A stretch of DNA of 64,000 nucleotides. Origin: Aureimonas sp. OT7. GTDB lineage: Bacteria; Pseudomonadota; Alphaproteobacteria; Rhizobiales; Rhizobiaceae. Positions 27,028 to 36,570 of this stretch are shown here, one piece after another (position 1 is the first letter of the stretch; every line of letters begins with the position of its first letter). The position numbers were made by a program, and so were the translations under genes. Location: NCBI RefSeq assembly GCF_014844055.1, contig NZ_CP062167.1, forward strand, positions 573,501 to 637,500, written 5' to 3'. The notes beneath the pieces are model-generated. The model ran no database searches and was not told the DNA's origin. It saw nothing but the letters and a program-made list of their open reading frames with translations.

Positions 27028-28077
27028 ATGGAAATCGGTATCGACAGCTTTGCCGCCATTCTGCCGGATCCGGCGACGGGCAAGCCGCCGTCGGCAACCG
27101 ACCGCATGGCCGATCTGCTCGATGAGGTCGAGGTTGCCGACCGGGCCGGGCTCGATGTCTTCGGCATTGGCGAGCACCATCGTGCCGAGTTTCTGGATTC
27201 GGCACCGCCCATCATACTGGCCGCCGCCGCGGCACGCACCAGCCGGATCAGGCTGACGAGCGCCGTGACGGTGCTGAGCGCCGCCGACCCGGTCCGTGTC
27301 TTCCAGGAGTTCGCGACGCTGGACCTGATCGCCAGGGGCCGCGCCGAAATCGTCGTCGGGCGGGGCTCGTTCGGCGAAGCCTATCCGCTCTTCGGTGCCG
27401 ACCCACGAGACTACGACGAGCTCTTCGCCGAAAAGCTCGATCTTCTCCTGAAGCTGAACGGGACGACCTATCCGATCTGGAAGGGCCGCTTCCGCGCACC
27501 CCTTGAGGGCCAGGGCATCTATCCGCGCCCCCATCAGCCGCGCCTGCCGCTGTGGATCGGCGTCGGCGGCACGCCGCGCTCGTTTGCGCGCGCGGGCACG
27601 CTCGGCCTGCCGCTGATGGTGGCGATCATAGGCGGAACCTTCGAGCGGTTCCGCCCGCTCGTCGACCTTTATCGCGAGGCCGGCAAAAGCGCCGGGCATA
27701 GCCCCGACACCCTCAAGGTAGGCATCCATGCGATGGGCTTCGTCGGCGAAACCGACGCGGCGGCCCGGGATGCGTTCTTCCCCGGCTGGGCGCACCTGAC
27801 CGGCAGGATCGGCCGCGAGCGCGGCTGGCCGCCGCCGTCACGGGAGCAGTTCGACGCCATGGCGAGCCCGGAAGGGGCGTTCCTGATCGGCGATCCGGCA
27901 ACGGTCGCAGCCAAGATGCTGCACGCAAGCGAGACGCTCGGCGGCCTCTCGCGCATCACCTTCCAGATGAGTACCGCCTCTTTGGAAACGGCCGCGATGA
28001 AGCGTTCGATCGAGCTTCTGGGCACCGAAGTCGCCCCCATCGTCCGCGCGGCCGCGCACGAGGGTCAACCATCCTGA
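27028..28077 (+). CDS. LLM-class flavin-dependent oxidoreductase
   Basis: A 349-residue luciferase-like monooxygenase (TIM barrel, FMNH2 or F420-type). The sequence shows the family pattern [44 protein letters not shown] and the segment [19 protein letters not shown]. Such enzymes oxidise alkanes, aldehydes or sulfonates with reduced flavin; the substrate is not deducible. ATG 27028 is selected because AAGGAACC precedes it and the domain starts there. It lies between pirin and an aldehyde dehydrogenase, so an oxidation-to-aldehyde-to-acid sequence is conceivable. Confidence 0.92.
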   Translation: MEIGIDSFAAILPDPATGKPPSATDRMADLLDEVEVADRAGLDVFGIGEHHRAEFLDSAPPIILAAAAARTSRIRLTSAVTVLSAADPVRVFQEFATLDLIARGRAEIVVGRGSFGEAYPLFGADPRDYDELFAEKLDLLLKLNGTTYPIWKGRFRAPLEGQGIYPRPHQPRLPLWIGVGGTPRSFARAGTLGLPLMVAIIGGTFERFRPLVDLYREAGKSAGHSPDTLKVGIHAMGFVGETDAAARDAFFPGWAHLTGRIGRERGWPPPSREQFDAMASPEGAFLIGDPATVAAKMLHASETLGGLSRITFQMSTASLETAAMKRSIELLGTEVAPIVRAAAHEGQPS

Positions 28078-28246
28078 ACTGTCCCGTCGTCTGCAAACGG
28101 CATCACCGGCAGCCGCGCTCCGCGTCCATGCCTTGACGTTGGGCCTCCCTTGCGAAAGGTATGCGCCTTGGATTTGCACATTGTCTGCAAAATCCATTGT
28201 TTCGCCGGTTCCCCGGCGAAAAGGATCGATACAAGGGAGAGCCCAT

Positions 28247-29776
28247 ATGCCGATCACCGGCGAGAACCTCATAGGCGGTAAGGCCGTACGTGGCACAAAT
28301 GGCGAAGCCCGTGCCTTCGACCCTGCCACCGGTACGACGCTTGAACCCACTTTCGGCGGCGCCACCGAGGCCGACCTCGAAGAGGCCTGTGCGCTGGCCG
28401 AGGCTGCCTTCGACGATTATCGCAATCGTCCGCTGGAAGAGCGCGCGGCCTTCCTGGAAGCCATCGCCGACAACATCATGGCCCTCGGCGACGAACTGAT
28501 CGAACGCTGCGTGGCCGAAAGCGGCCTGCCGCGCGGTCGTATCGAGGGCGAGCGCGGGCGCACCGTCGGCCAGTTGCGTTTCTTTGCCGATATCGTCCGC
28601 AAGAAGACCTTCCTGCGGACGGTGAAGGATGCGGCGGACGAGACGCGCAAGCCGGCCCGCAAGCCCGAACTGCGCGCACACATGATCGGGCTCGGCCCCG
28701 TTGCCGTCTTCTCGGCCTCCAACTTCCCCCTGGCCTTCTCGATTGCGGGCGGCGACACCGCTTCGGCTCTGGCGGCGGGCTGTCCGGTCGTCACCAAGGC
28801 GCATTCCGCCCATCTCGGCACCTCCGAACTGGTGGGACGCGCCGTGCAGAAGGCCGTGGCCGACAAGGGCATGCCGGTGGGAACCTTCGCGCTCCTGTTC
28901 GATACCGGCCGCAAGATCGGCCAGGGCCTGGTGGCCGATGCCCGCATCAAGGCGGTCGGCTTCACCGGGTCGCGCGGGGGCGGCACGGCCCTCATGAAGA
29001 TCGCGCAGGACAGGCCGGTGCCGATCCCCGTCTATGCGGAGATGAGCTCGATCAACCCCGTGCTCCTGATGCCGGGCGCGCTGGCGGAGCGGGGCGAGGC
29101 CATCGCCACCGCCTTCGCCCAGTCGGTCACGCTCGGCTCCGGCCAGTTCTGCACCAACCCCGGCCTCATCCTGGCAGTCGAAGGCCCGGAGGTAACGGCG
29201 TTCGAGAAGGCCGCAGCCGCCGCGCTCGGAGGCATCGCAGCGCAGACGATGCTGACGCCCGGCATTCACAAGGCGTTCGCCGACGGCGTTTCCAACCTTG
29301 CCGGCAACCCGGCCGTTAGTGAACTCGGCCGTGGCCAGCCGGGGCAGGGATGCCAGGGGCAGCCGGCGCTGTTTGCCGTTTCAGGTGCGGACTTCACGGC
29401 CGATCCGTCGTTGCACGATGAGGTGTTCGGCGCCGCATCGCTTGTGGTCCGCTGCAAGGACGAAACCGAACTGCGCGAGATCCTGGAGGGGATCGAGGGC
29501 CAGTTGACCATCGCGCTGCATATCGCGCCGTCCGATGGAGAGCGGGTCAAGGCGCTGCTGCCGCTGCTGGAGCGCAAGGCCGGCCGCCTGCTCGTCAACG
29601 GCTTCGGAACGGGTGTCGAGGTCTCTGCCGCCATGGTGCATGGCGGGCCGTACCCGTCCACGTCGGACGGGCGTTCCACCTCGGTCGGGGCCATGGCCAT
29701 CGACCGCTTCCTGCGGCCGGTGTCCTACCAGGACTTCCCGGAAGAGCTACTTCCGGTCGACCTGCGCGGCCTTTAG
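28247..29776 (+). CDS. Alpha-ketoglutaric semialdehyde dehydrogenase-like aldehyde dehydrogenase
   Basis: A 509-residue NAD(P)-dependent aldehyde dehydrogenase. The catalytic Cys302 sits in [10 protein letters not shown], the general base Glu265 in [10 protein letters not shown], and the cofactor-binding region includes [32 protein letters not shown]. The SGQFCTNPG form and the overall sequence fit 2,5-dioxovalerate (ketoglutarate semialdehyde) dehydrogenases, which complete pentose, glucarate or hydroxyproline breakdown to 2-oxoglutarate. No other gene of those pathways lies nearby, so the substrate is only a family inference. ATG 28247 follows AAGGGAGAG. The 3' end overlaps the convergent SleB-like gene by 30 nt. 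Confidence 0.9.
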   Translation: MPITGENLIGGKAVRGTNGEARAFDPATGTTLEPTFGGATEADLEEACALAEAAFDDYRNRPLEERAAFLEAIADNIMALGDELIERCVAESGLPRGRIEGERGRTVGQLRFFADIVRKKTFLRTVKDAADETRKPARKPELRAHMIGLGPVAVFSASNFPLAFSIAGGDTASALAAGCPVVTKAHSAHLGTSELVGRAVQKAVADKGMPVGTFALLFDTGRKIGQGLVADARIKAVGFTGSRGGGTALMKIAQDRPVPIPVYAEMSSINPVLLMPGALAERGEAIATAFAQSVTLGSGQFCTNPGLILAVEGPEVTAFEKAAAAALGGIAAQTMLTPGIHKAFADGVSNLAGNPAVSELGRGQPGQGCQGQPALFAVSGADFTADPSLHDEVFGAASLVVRCKDETELREILEGIEGQLTIALHIAPSDGERVKALLPLLERKAGRLLVNGFGTGVEVSAAMVHGGPYPSTSDGRSTSVGAMAIDRFLRPVSYQDFPEELLPVDLRGL

Positions 29777-30412
29777 AGCCTGGAGAATGCCGGAGCCGGC
29801 GCCATTGCGGTTGGCCGGCTCCGCTTCGGGCGCGATCGACATCACGATGGGATTGCCGGCGGCCATGTGCGCCGCCTGCGCACTGCGTGCCTCGCTCTGC
29901 GATGTCATCCGCCGCCCCTCGCGCAACTGGCGCGACAGCCTCTGGTAGAAGGCGTTTCCGCCAGCCACCGCAACGTAGTTCATGTTCGGATAGCCGAAGC
30001 TGAGGCCCGCCGTGTGGAAATACATGGCGTTGCCGACAAGCGCATGGCGCTCGCCCTGCAGAACCGCTTCGGCCACGCGCTCTGCACGCTCCTTGCCTGC
30101 CTTCATGGGGCGCGTCATCACGCCGCTCGCAAACTGGTTCTTCTGCCCGACGACGCCGCAGACGGATTCCGGGTAGCTCTCGGACCCGACCCGGTTCATC
30201 ACAACCGTTCCGACTGCCAGCATGCCCTCGTCACTGGATCGGTTGGATTCGAAATACATGGCGCGCGCCAAGCATTCCTTGTCCTTTGGATCGACTTGTT
30301 TCCTGGGCGCAAGCTCAGCCATATCCGTAGACTGGCAGGCGGCGAGTGCGCATAGAGCAAGCATCGACAGGGCCCTGACGGCCTTGTTGGCAGCGACGTC
30401 CGATATGTTCAT
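29747..30412 (-). CDS. SleB-like cell-wall hydrolase lipoprotein
   Basis: A 221-residue lipoprotein: the N-terminus is a signal peptide ending in the lipobox LAAC ([14 protein letters not shown]), so it should be anchored to a membrane. The Hydrolase_2/SleB domain begins at [31 protein letters not shown], with the catalytic Glu in YFESN, and includes [16 protein letters not shown] and [16 protein letters not shown]. In Alphaproteobacteria such proteins are predicted lytic transglycosylases that trim peptidoglycan. ATG 30412 is chosen because it places the signal peptide correctly. Convergent overlap with the aldehyde dehydrogenase gene is seen at the 3' end. Confidence 0.9.
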   Translation of the reverse strand: MNISDVAANKAVRALSMLALCALAACQSTDMAELAPRKQVDPKDKECLARAMYFESNRSSDEGMLAVGTVVMNRVGSESYPESVCGVVGQKNQFASGVMTRPMKAGKERAERVAEAVLQGERHALVGNAMYFHTAGLSFGYPNMNYVAVAGGNAFYQRLSRQLREGRRMTSQSEARSAQAAHMAAGNPIVMSIAPEAEPANRNGAGSGILQALKAAQVDRK

Positions 30413-30594
30413 CTTATCCGTGAATGCAATTGTCCCCAGGTAGATCGCTATTGGCGGGATGCGGCGAGAACTGGGCAGGGAAACCCCAATTCTATTTTGT
30501 GCGACAATGGATCGCACGCGCGATGCCTCTTGCATTGCCATCGGCTTTGGTCTCGAAGGACAACCAGAGATTGAATTTGCAGTGGGTGAAGCCG

Positions 30595-31836
30595 ATGCGC
30601 GGACATCGATATGCCATTTACCGGCCGTTGCGGCGGATCGTTATTGCCGTCCTGCTGACATTCGGCTGCCTGGCAGCGCCGGCCCGTTCGCAGGAGCGGG
30701 ACGCCGCTGTTTCCGATATCGGCACGGTGCAGGAGATGTATGACGGCAAACTGCTGCCGGACCGGCAGGTGCGTACCTTCCGCAACATAGACCGCCTGTT
30801 CCCGACCCGCATCGTCGCCGCCGGCGGCCCGGTGCGCGTGTTCGCGCCCTCGTCGCGCAGCCTCGACGGATTGGTCATCCGGTCCGGTGGCAAGACCTAC
30901 GATCTCTACGACTACATGTCGATGAACCGCGTTGCCGGGCTGATGGTGCTGAAGAACGGCGAAACCGTCTTCGAGGATTACGAGCTCGGAAACGACGGGG
31001 ACACGCGCTGGATGTCGATGTCGATCGCCAAGTCGATCACTTCGACCCTTGTGGGAGCCGCCATCCGTGACGGGAAGATCGAGCGGATCGACGATCGCGT
31101 GGACACTTACCTGCCGGCGCTCAAGGGCACCGTCTATGACGGGGTGACGATCCGCCAGATCCTGTTGATGTCGTCCGGCGTCAAATGGAACGAGCGCTAT
31201 ACGGACCCGGCGTCCGACCGCCGGCGCATGCTGGACCTGCAGATCGGCCAGGAGCCTCATTCCATCCTGCGGTTCATGGGCTCTCTCGACCGGCTGGGAG
31301 AGCCGGGCGCCGTCTGGACCTACTCGACAGGCGAGACGCACATTCTGGGAGAGCTGGTCGCCGCGGCGACGGGCCGGCCGCTGGCCGACTATCTTTCGGA
31401 GAAGATCTGGTCGCGCGCCGGCATGGAGCGGGACGCGACATGGTGGCTGGAATCCCCGGACGGGCTGGAGGTCGGCGGAAGCGGCCTGTCGGCGACGCTG
31501 CGCGACTATGCCCGCTTCGGGCAGTTCATCCTGGAGGATGGCACCATCGGCGGCGAGCGCATCCTGCCCGAGGGTTGGGTGCGGCAGGCCGGTGCACCGC
31601 ACGAGATCGGCGGGCGCATGGTGGATTACGGCTACATGTGGTGGCCCGTGTCGCAGAATGACGGGTTCGAGCAGGATGGCGCTTTCGCAGCCATCGGCAT
31701 CTTTGGCCAGTATATCTACATCAATCCGCGCCGACAGGTGGTGATCGCCATGTGGGGCGCCCAGTCCAAGCCCGAGGGCTCCTGGCCCGTAGACGAGTAC
31801 GATTTCCTGGAGGCCGTGGCGCGGCATCTGGATTGA
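30595..31836 (+). CDS. Secreted serine hydrolase, beta-lactamase (class C-like) fold
   Basis: A 413-residue serine hydrolase with an N-terminal signal peptide ([19 protein letters not shown]). The active-site motif SxxK is S143-I-A-K146 in [19 protein letters not shown], and the second motif is Y243-S-T in [16 protein letters not shown]. This matches the 6-aminohexanoate-dimer hydrolase/EstB/class C branch of Beta-lactamase fold proteins, with the substrate likely an ester or small amide rather than a beta-lactam. It is exported to the periplasm. ATG 30595 gives the signal peptide directly; the frame is open upstream to 30424 without support. It is the first of a thiD-containing plus-strand pair. 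Confidence 0.9.
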   Translation: MRGHRYAIYRPLRRIVIAVLLTFGCLAAPARSQERDAAVSDIGTVQEMYDGKLLPDRQVRTFRNIDRLFPTRIVAAGGPVRVFAPSSRSLDGLVIRSGGKTYDLYDYMSMNRVAGLMVLKNGETVFEDYELGNDGDTRWMSMSIAKSITSTLVGAAIRDGKIERIDDRVDTYLPALKGTVYDGVTIRQILLMSSGVKWNERYTDPASDRRRMLDLQIGQEPHSILRFMGSLDRLGEPGAVWTYSTGETHILGELVAAATGRPLADYLSEKIWSRAGMERDATWWLESPDGLEVGGSGLSATLRDYARFGQFILEDGTIGGERILPEGWVRQAGAPHEIGGRMVDYGYMWWPVSQNDGFEQDGAFAAIGIFGQYIYINPRRQVVIAMWGAQSKPEGSWPVDEYDFLEAVARHLD

Positions 31837-31888
31837 CAGGCGAGGACAGCCCCGCCATCCACGGCATTTCAGCATCGCAGGGGGCCGT

Positions 31889-32692
31889 ATGACCATTATC
31901 GCCATGACCATCGCCGGCTCCGATTCCGGCGGCGGCGCCGGTATCCAGGCCGACCTGAAGACCTTCTCCGCGCTCGGCGTCTTCGGCACGAGCGTCTTGA
32001 CGGCGGTGACGGCGCAGAACACGCAGGGCGTGACGGCGATCGAGACGCTGTCGCCCGCAATGGTGGCGGCCCAGATCGACGCTGTGCTGACAGACATGGA
32101 TGTCGGCGCGATCAAGATCGGCATGGTGTCTTCCGCCGCGACGGCGGAGGCCATCGCCGACCGCCTAGCCGCCTACGGGCGACGGGCCGTGCTGGACCCC
32201 GTCATGGTCGCGACATCGGGCGACACGCTGCTGGAGCCGGGCGCCGTCGATAATCTGAAGCGCATGCTGCTGCCGCTGGCGGAGATCGTCACGCCCAATC
32301 TTCCGGAGGCGGCACTGTTGACTGGCCGCGAGCCGGCGCAGGACGATGAGGAACTGGCGCGCCAGGCGGACAGCATCCTGGCGATGGGCGCCGGTAGCGT
32401 GCTGATCAAGGGTGGGCACGGCAAGGGCGCCGAGTGCCGCGACATGCTCTTCCGCCCGGGTAGCGAGCCGCTGGCGCTGGTGGCGCCGAGGCTCCGCACC
32501 ACCAACGATCACGGCACGGGGTGCACCCTGTCGGCGGCGATCGCCGCGGGCCGCGCCAGGGGCGAAAGCCTGGACGAGGCGACGGCCTCGGCAAAAGCCT
32601 ACCTCCATGCCGCACTGGCCGCCGCCGAAGGGCTCCGCATCGGCAGGGGGCACGGGCCGGTCCATCACTTTCATCGGTGGTGGCCGGCCTGA
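31889..32692 (+). CDS. thiD: Hydroxymethylpyrimidine/phosphomethylpyrimidine kinase
   Basis: Phosphorylates HMP and HMP-P to HMP-PP for thiamine synthesis. The 267-residue ribokinase-fold protein shows [18 protein letters not shown] at the N-terminus, [20 protein letters not shown] and the C-terminal anion-hole motif [16 protein letters not shown] with the catalytic Asp region. This is full length for ThiD. It stands alone here with no TPP riboswitch visible in the 52 nt before it. The gene converges on kup with 6 nt between stops. Confidence 0.95.
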   Translation: MTIIAMTIAGSDSGGGAGIQADLKTFSALGVFGTSVLTAVTAQNTQGVTAIETLSPAMVAAQIDAVLTDMDVGAIKIGMVSSAATAEAIADRLAAYGRRAVLDPVMVATSGDTLLEPGAVDNLKRMLLPLAEIVTPNLPEAALLTGREPAQDDEELARQADSILAMGAGSVLIKGGHGKGAECRDMLFRPGSEPLALVAPRLRTTNDHGTGCTLSAAIAAGRARGESLDEATASAKAYLHAALAAAEGLRIGRGHGPVHHFHRWWPA

Positions 32693-32698
32693 CCGCCG

Positions 32699-34603
32699 CT
32701 ACAGCGTCACGTAGGTTCCCAGTTCCACGACGCGGTTGACCGGAATGCGGAAATAGTCGATCGCGTCGTAGGAATAGCGCGACATCTTCTTGAAGAGCTT
32801 GCCCTGCCAGCGTGGCATTTCGCTTTGCCGGGCAAGGCGGATCGACCGCCTGCCGACGAAGAAGGTCGTCGACATCACGTCGAACTTCATGCCCATCGTC
32901 CGCAGCTGGATCAGGGCCTGGACGAGGTTCGGCTCTTCCAGGAAGCCGTAATTCAGGGTGATCCGCTCGAAGGAGGGTGACAGGCCTTCATAGACGAGCC
33001 GGTCGGCCTCGGCGACATAGGGCGAGTTCGCCGTTTTCACCGTCACGATCACATTATGCTCGTGCAGGACGCGGTTGTGCTTGAGGTTGTGCAGAAGTGC
33101 GGTGGGCACGATTTCCGGCGTGCCGGTCAGGTACATGGCGGTGCCGGGCACCCGCGTCACCGAAGTGGAGCCGGCCATGCTCTTGATGAAGCTTTGCATC
33201 GGCAGGCTGTCGCGCCGGGCCTTTTCCGTCAGAAGGCGGGTGCCCCGCACCCAGGTGGACATCAACAGCACGATGAGCGCCCCGACGACGAGCGGCAGGT
33301 AGCCGCCGTCGGCAAGCTTGAGCAGGTTTGCCGCCAGGAAGGCGGTGTCGATGATGAGGAAAGGCACCATCGTCACCACGGCAAGGCCGAGGCCCCATTT
33401 CCAGCCATAGGCGAGAACGACGATGGCCAGCAGGCTGGTGACGATCATCGTTCCGGTGACGGCGATGCCGTAGGCCGAGGCCAGCGACGAGGAATCCTGG
33501 AAGAAGAGGATCAGCGCGACGACGCCGGCCAGCATCAGCCAGTTGACGGCGGGAACGTAGATCTGCCCATGCTCCGTCTCCGAGGTATGCTCGATCTGCA
33601 GGCGCGGGAGCAGGCCAAGCTGGATCGCCTGCTGCGACAGGGAGAAGGCGCCGGTGATGACGGCTTGCCCGGCGATGATGGTTGCAAGGGTCGCCAGCAG
33701 CACCAGCGGCAGCCGCGCCCATTCCGGTGCCGACAGGAAGAACAGGTTGGGCAGGGCAGCCGGACTGCTGAGCGCGAAGGCGCCCTGGCCGAGATAGTTG
33801 ATCAGCAGCGCCGGGCCGACCAGCCACAACCACGCAAGGCGGATCGGCCGCTTGCCGAAATGGCCCATGTCCGCATACAGCGCCTCGGCACCGGTGACCG
33901 ACAGGAAGACGGAGCCCAGCACGGTAAAGCCGACGATGCCGTGGCTGGTCATGAACCAGAGGGCATGAAGCGGGTTCAGCGCATGCAGGATGATGGGCGC
34001 ATCGCCGATATGAAACAGGCCGATGGCCGCGAGCGTGACGAACCATAGCGTCATGATGGGCCCGAAAAACACGGCGACGCGGCCTGTGCCGGAACTTTGG
34101 ACGAAATAGAGCGCGACGATGATGGCGATGGAAATCGGCACGATGAAGGGATCGAGCGACGGCAATGTCACCTTCAGGCCCTCTACCGCCGACAGCACGG
34201 ACACGGCCGGCGTCAGGATTGCGTCGCCGTAGAAGAGCGCCGCCCCCACCATGCCCAGAACCATGACGACGCGACTGGGGCGTACCAGCGCCTTCTGCGC
34301 GAGCGCCATCAAGGATAATGCGCCGCCTTCGCCCTGATTGTCCGCACGCAGGATCAGGACGACGTATTTGACCGTCACCACGAAGATCAGCGACCAGACA
34401 AGCAGGGAGACGATGCCCAGGATCTCGGCTTGCGAAGGCGCATGTCCGACATGAAGGAGAGACTCCTTCATCGCGTAGAGGGGGCTTGTGCCGATATCGC
34501 CGTAGACGACACCGATGCTACCCAGGGTCGTGGCCATCAGGCTCTTCTTCCGCAGCGCGCGCGGATGCTTGCGCTGCGGTTTCGCGACGGTGGCTTCGCT
34601 CAT
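32699..34603 (-). CDS. kup: Low-affinity potassium uptake protein Kup
   Basis: A 634-residue K+/H+ symporter of the KUP/HAK/KT family, with about 12 transmembrane helices and a cytosolic C-terminal region of about 170 residues. The sequence carries GVVYGDIGTSPLYAMKESL near the N-terminus, DNQGEGGALSLMALAQK, and GSVFLSVTGAEALYADMGHFG, all conserved in Kup. ATG 34603 (MSEATVAKPQRKHPRALRKKS) is preferred over the upstream in-frame ATG 34657 because it starts the usual short basic tail. No regulatory signal was recognised in the leader. Confidence 0.97.
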   Translation of the reverse strand: MSEATVAKPQRKHPRALRKKSLMATTLGSIGVVYGDIGTSPLYAMKESLLHVGHAPSQAEILGIVSLLVWSLIFVVTVKYVVLILRADNQGEGGALSLMALAQKALVRPSRVVMVLGMVGAALFYGDAILTPAVSVLSAVEGLKVTLPSLDPFIVPISIAIIVALYFVQSSGTGRVAVFFGPIMTLWFVTLAAIGLFHIGDAPIILHALNPLHALWFMTSHGIVGFTVLGSVFLSVTGAEALYADMGHFGKRPIRLAWLWLVGPALLINYLGQGAFALSSPAALPNLFFLSAPEWARLPLVLLATLATIIAGQAVITGAFSLSQQAIQLGLLPRLQIEHTSETEHGQIYVPAVNWLMLAGVVALILFFQDSSSLASAYGIAVTGTMIVTSLLAIVVLAYGWKWGLGLAVVTMVPFLIIDTAFLAANLLKLADGGYLPLVVGALIVLLMSTWVRGTRLLTEKARRDSLPMQSFIKSMAGSTSVTRVPGTAMYLTGTPEIVPTALLHNLKHNRVLHEHNVIVTVKTANSPYVAEADRLVYEGLSPSFERITLNYGFLEEPNLVQALIQLRTMGMKFDVMSTTFFVGRRSIRLARQSEMPRWQGKLFKKMSRYSYDAIDYFRIPVNRVVELGTYVTL

Positions 34604-34920
34604 TCGGGGGAATGCGCCTTCTGCACGGTTGCAATGGCGGCCCGGTCGCCTGAACACAGACTGCCGAGGCCATCCGGGGAATGGCCGTCGCTTCCGTCGA
34701 ACCCGACGGACAAGGCATGCGTCGAAGCGGCTGAAGGGTCTGCCATTGCCGTTCCGTACATCGATGAAACCGCGCCTATCATAACGGCAAGCGGCTTCGC
34801 CTCAATGATGTTCCGGTGACGCCCTCGCTGGAACGGCGCGTATACTCCTGTGGCCGAATTAAGAAAAGCACTCCTTTGCGACATGTTGACGCAAATCCCG
34901 CCTCGTCGGCGGGCAGGGGA
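34604..34920. other. Gene-free stretch before kup
   Basis: No supported gene. It should contain the kup promoter; I see no clear riboswitch, terminator or repeat. A minus-strand open frame of 94 codons (34600-34884) overlaps the kup start but looks like a chance ORF. Confidence 0.4.
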
Positions 34921-35502
34921 TCATTCCATCGCCCCGTCGATCACGGCAGCGAATGTGGAAATGGTCTCCGCCTCGGTGAAGCGCTCCTGGACCATCGCGG
35001 CGGCCAGTGCCTCGCCCGCACCGACGAGGGCCGTGCAGCGGCGCTCGATCTCCTCGGTCGGCAATGTCATGTGCGGTGTCAGCACCGCGACGAACATGCG
35101 GACGCAATTGCCGAGCAGTTCCTTGAAAACCCGCGCCTTGTCCTCGCTGCCCGCAAGGGCCGCGCCGACTGCATGGAACTCGTCCGTGACGTCGCCGGCG
35201 CATAATATGTAGGCGCTGGCGAGGGCGTCCACCGTCTGCCGGCGCGTGCGACCCCCCCCGGCCATCGAGGACTGGAAGGCCGCGACCCGGTCGTGATCGA
35301 TCATGCGGTAAAGCTCGATCAGCAGGAACGAGCGTGTTGCGAAGTGATCGTAGACGACGGGCTTGGAGACGCCCGCCCGTTCGGCAAGGTAACCGAGGGT
35401 CAGCTTGTCGGCTCCCTCGGCGCGGACGATGCCGAGCGCCGCTTCGAGCAGTTGCCGGCGGCGTGCTTCCCTGGGCAGGCGTTTGGCGGTCGCTGCCGTC
35501 AT
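34921..35502 (-). CDS. TetR-family transcriptional repressor
   Basis: A 193-residue TetR protein. The N-terminal DNA-binding domain is complete (ARRRQLLEAALGIVRAEGADKLTLGYLAERAGVSKPVVYDHFATRSFLLIELY), and the rest is a helical ligand-binding domain of unknown specificity. Its ATG overlaps the stop of the dehydrogenase gene (35499-35502), so the two form one operon. A perfect 42-bp palindrome lies directly before that operon and is the obvious operator, giving an autorepressed pair in which the dehydrogenase substrate or product may be the inducer. Confidence 0.94.
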   Translation of the reverse strand: MTAATAKRLPREARRRQLLEAALGIVRAEGADKLTLGYLAERAGVSKPVVYDHFATRSFLLIELYRMIDHDRVAAFQSSMAGGGRTRRQTVDALASAYILCAGDVTDEFHAVGAALAGSEDKARVFKELLGNCVRMFVAVLTPHMTLPTEEIERRCTALVGAGEALAAAMVQERFTEAETISTFAAVIDGAME

Positions 35503-36509
35503 GCAAGGGGCTCCAGTTCCAGGATGCGGCCTCCGGCATCTTCGAGCCGCCGCACATATCGCTCGTGATCGAGGATCTGATAGGGGAAATAGAGCCCCGG
35601 TGCGGTCGGCGCCATCCCGTCGAGCCCGACCAGCCGTTCCAGGATCATCGACGTGCCGAGGGCCGTCAGCGGTGCCGCGCCGCCGGGATGGAAGCCCGCA
35701 TGTCGTTTTCGAAGCGGCATGCCCTGCCTATCCTCGCCCTCCAGCTCGATGATGATCTCGGTGGATTTGGCCTCGCCGCGCCTCCGCGAGGAAGTGACCC
35801 CCGTCGCAAGGTCGAAACGGACGTTCCTAGCCCCGGTTGCGGCGGCAAGTCCGACGATGTCGATGGACGAGAAACCTTTGGCCTCGACGGGCGTGCCGTC
35901 GATCGCATGGAGGCGGGATCTGGCATCGTCGCCGCTCTGCCAGACATAGGCGCCATCGCGGAGGGCAAGCGCGGCGGGCATCATGCGGGAAAGACGCTCG
36001 AAATCCTCCGCAACCGCAGGGCCGCCCCCATCGTCCTCGTCGACGAGGGCGCCGATCGATATGCTGTCGAGGCGGGCGAAAGGTTTGGCGGATGTGAGGG
36101 TTGCAACGGTGGTCGCCCCGACCAGCCACTCATATCCGAGCACGATCGCGGAAGCCCCGGGATTGTTCATATGGACCGCGACTTCCGGCGCGACCTCGTA
36201 GATGCCGGAGGATATGCCGAGATGCGGAAGTCCGCGCGCCTTGGCATAGTTGAGGCCCAGAAGCCGCGCGTCAGAATAGAAGACGGCAACGGCGGACACC
36301 CTTCGGTCGCCGAGGCCAAGGTCTTGCGCATGCGCGTCGATCGCCACGCCTTCGGCGTTCCCGAGCCTGTCCGCCGTCGCCTGGGCCTTGGCGCCATCGC
36401 GCCCGCCGATCAACAAAGGGACCTCGGGGCGCGCGGCACGCAATGCCTGGGCGGTCAGCAGGCCGATGGCCCCGGACCCGCCCATGAGAAGGATAGCGTC
36501 TTGTGTCAT
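35499..36509 (-). CDS. Saccharopine dehydrogenase-like NAD(P)-binding oxidoreductase
   Basis: A 336-residue protein with an N-terminal Rossmann fold (DAILLMGGSGAIGLLTAQALRAA, then LLIGGRD) of the saccharopine-dehydrogenase type, and a larger C-terminal alpha+beta domain (GFHPGGAAPLTALGTSMILERLV). It resembles uncharacterised dehydrogenases rather than true lysine-pathway enzymes. It is the first gene of a two-gene operon with TetR and begins 14 nt downstream of the 42-bp palindrome, so it is the repressor's direct target. A detoxification role is plausible because TetR-oxidoreductase pairs often respond to xenobiotics. Confidence 0.82.
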   Translation of the reverse strand: MTQDAILLMGGSGAIGLLTAQALRAARPEVPLLIGGRDGAKAQATADRLGNAEGVAIDAHAQDLGLGDRRVSAVAVFYSDARLLGLNYAKARGLPHLGISSGIYEVAPEVAVHMNNPGASAIVLGYEWLVGATTVATLTSAKPFARLDSISIGALVDEDDGGGPAVAEDFERLSRMMPAALALRDGAYVWQSGDDARSRLHAIDGTPVEAKGFSSIDIVGLAAATGARNVRFDLATGVTSSRRRGEAKSTEIIIELEGEDRQGMPLRKRHAGFHPGGAAPLTALGTSMILERLVGLDGMAPTAPGLYFPYQILDHERYVRRLEDAGGRILELEPLA

Positions 36510-36522
36510 CGAATGATCCTCT

Positions 36523-36564
36523 AACCTACCAATCGTAGCTTACTTAAGCTACGATTGGTAGGTT
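36523..36564. promoter_or_regulatory. Perfect 42-bp palindrome, TetR operator
   Basis: Two 20-bp arms match perfectly around a CT centre (36543-36544). Each arm holds its own small dyad, CTAC-N5-GTAG (CTACCAATCGTAG at 36526-36538 and CTACGATTGGTAG at 36549-36561), so two repressor dimers could sit side by side. It begins 14 nt before the dehydrogenase ATG and just after the ArgE-like stop. No T-tract follows, so a terminator function is less likely. Confidence 0.75.
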
Positions 36565-36570
36565 TCAAGG

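Noticed and set aside
28247..29776. Pentose or glucarate pathway around the ketoglutarate semialdehyde dehydrogenase
   Set aside because: No dehydratase or other pathway gene is present nearby, so only the enzyme family is supported.
34600..34884. Minus-strand ORF of 94 codons overlapping the kup start
   Set aside because: Its stop forms an ATGA overlap with kup, but the predicted protein has no recognisable family, odd composition and no Shine-Dalgarno at its start; overlap of this kind is common by chance in high-GC DNA.
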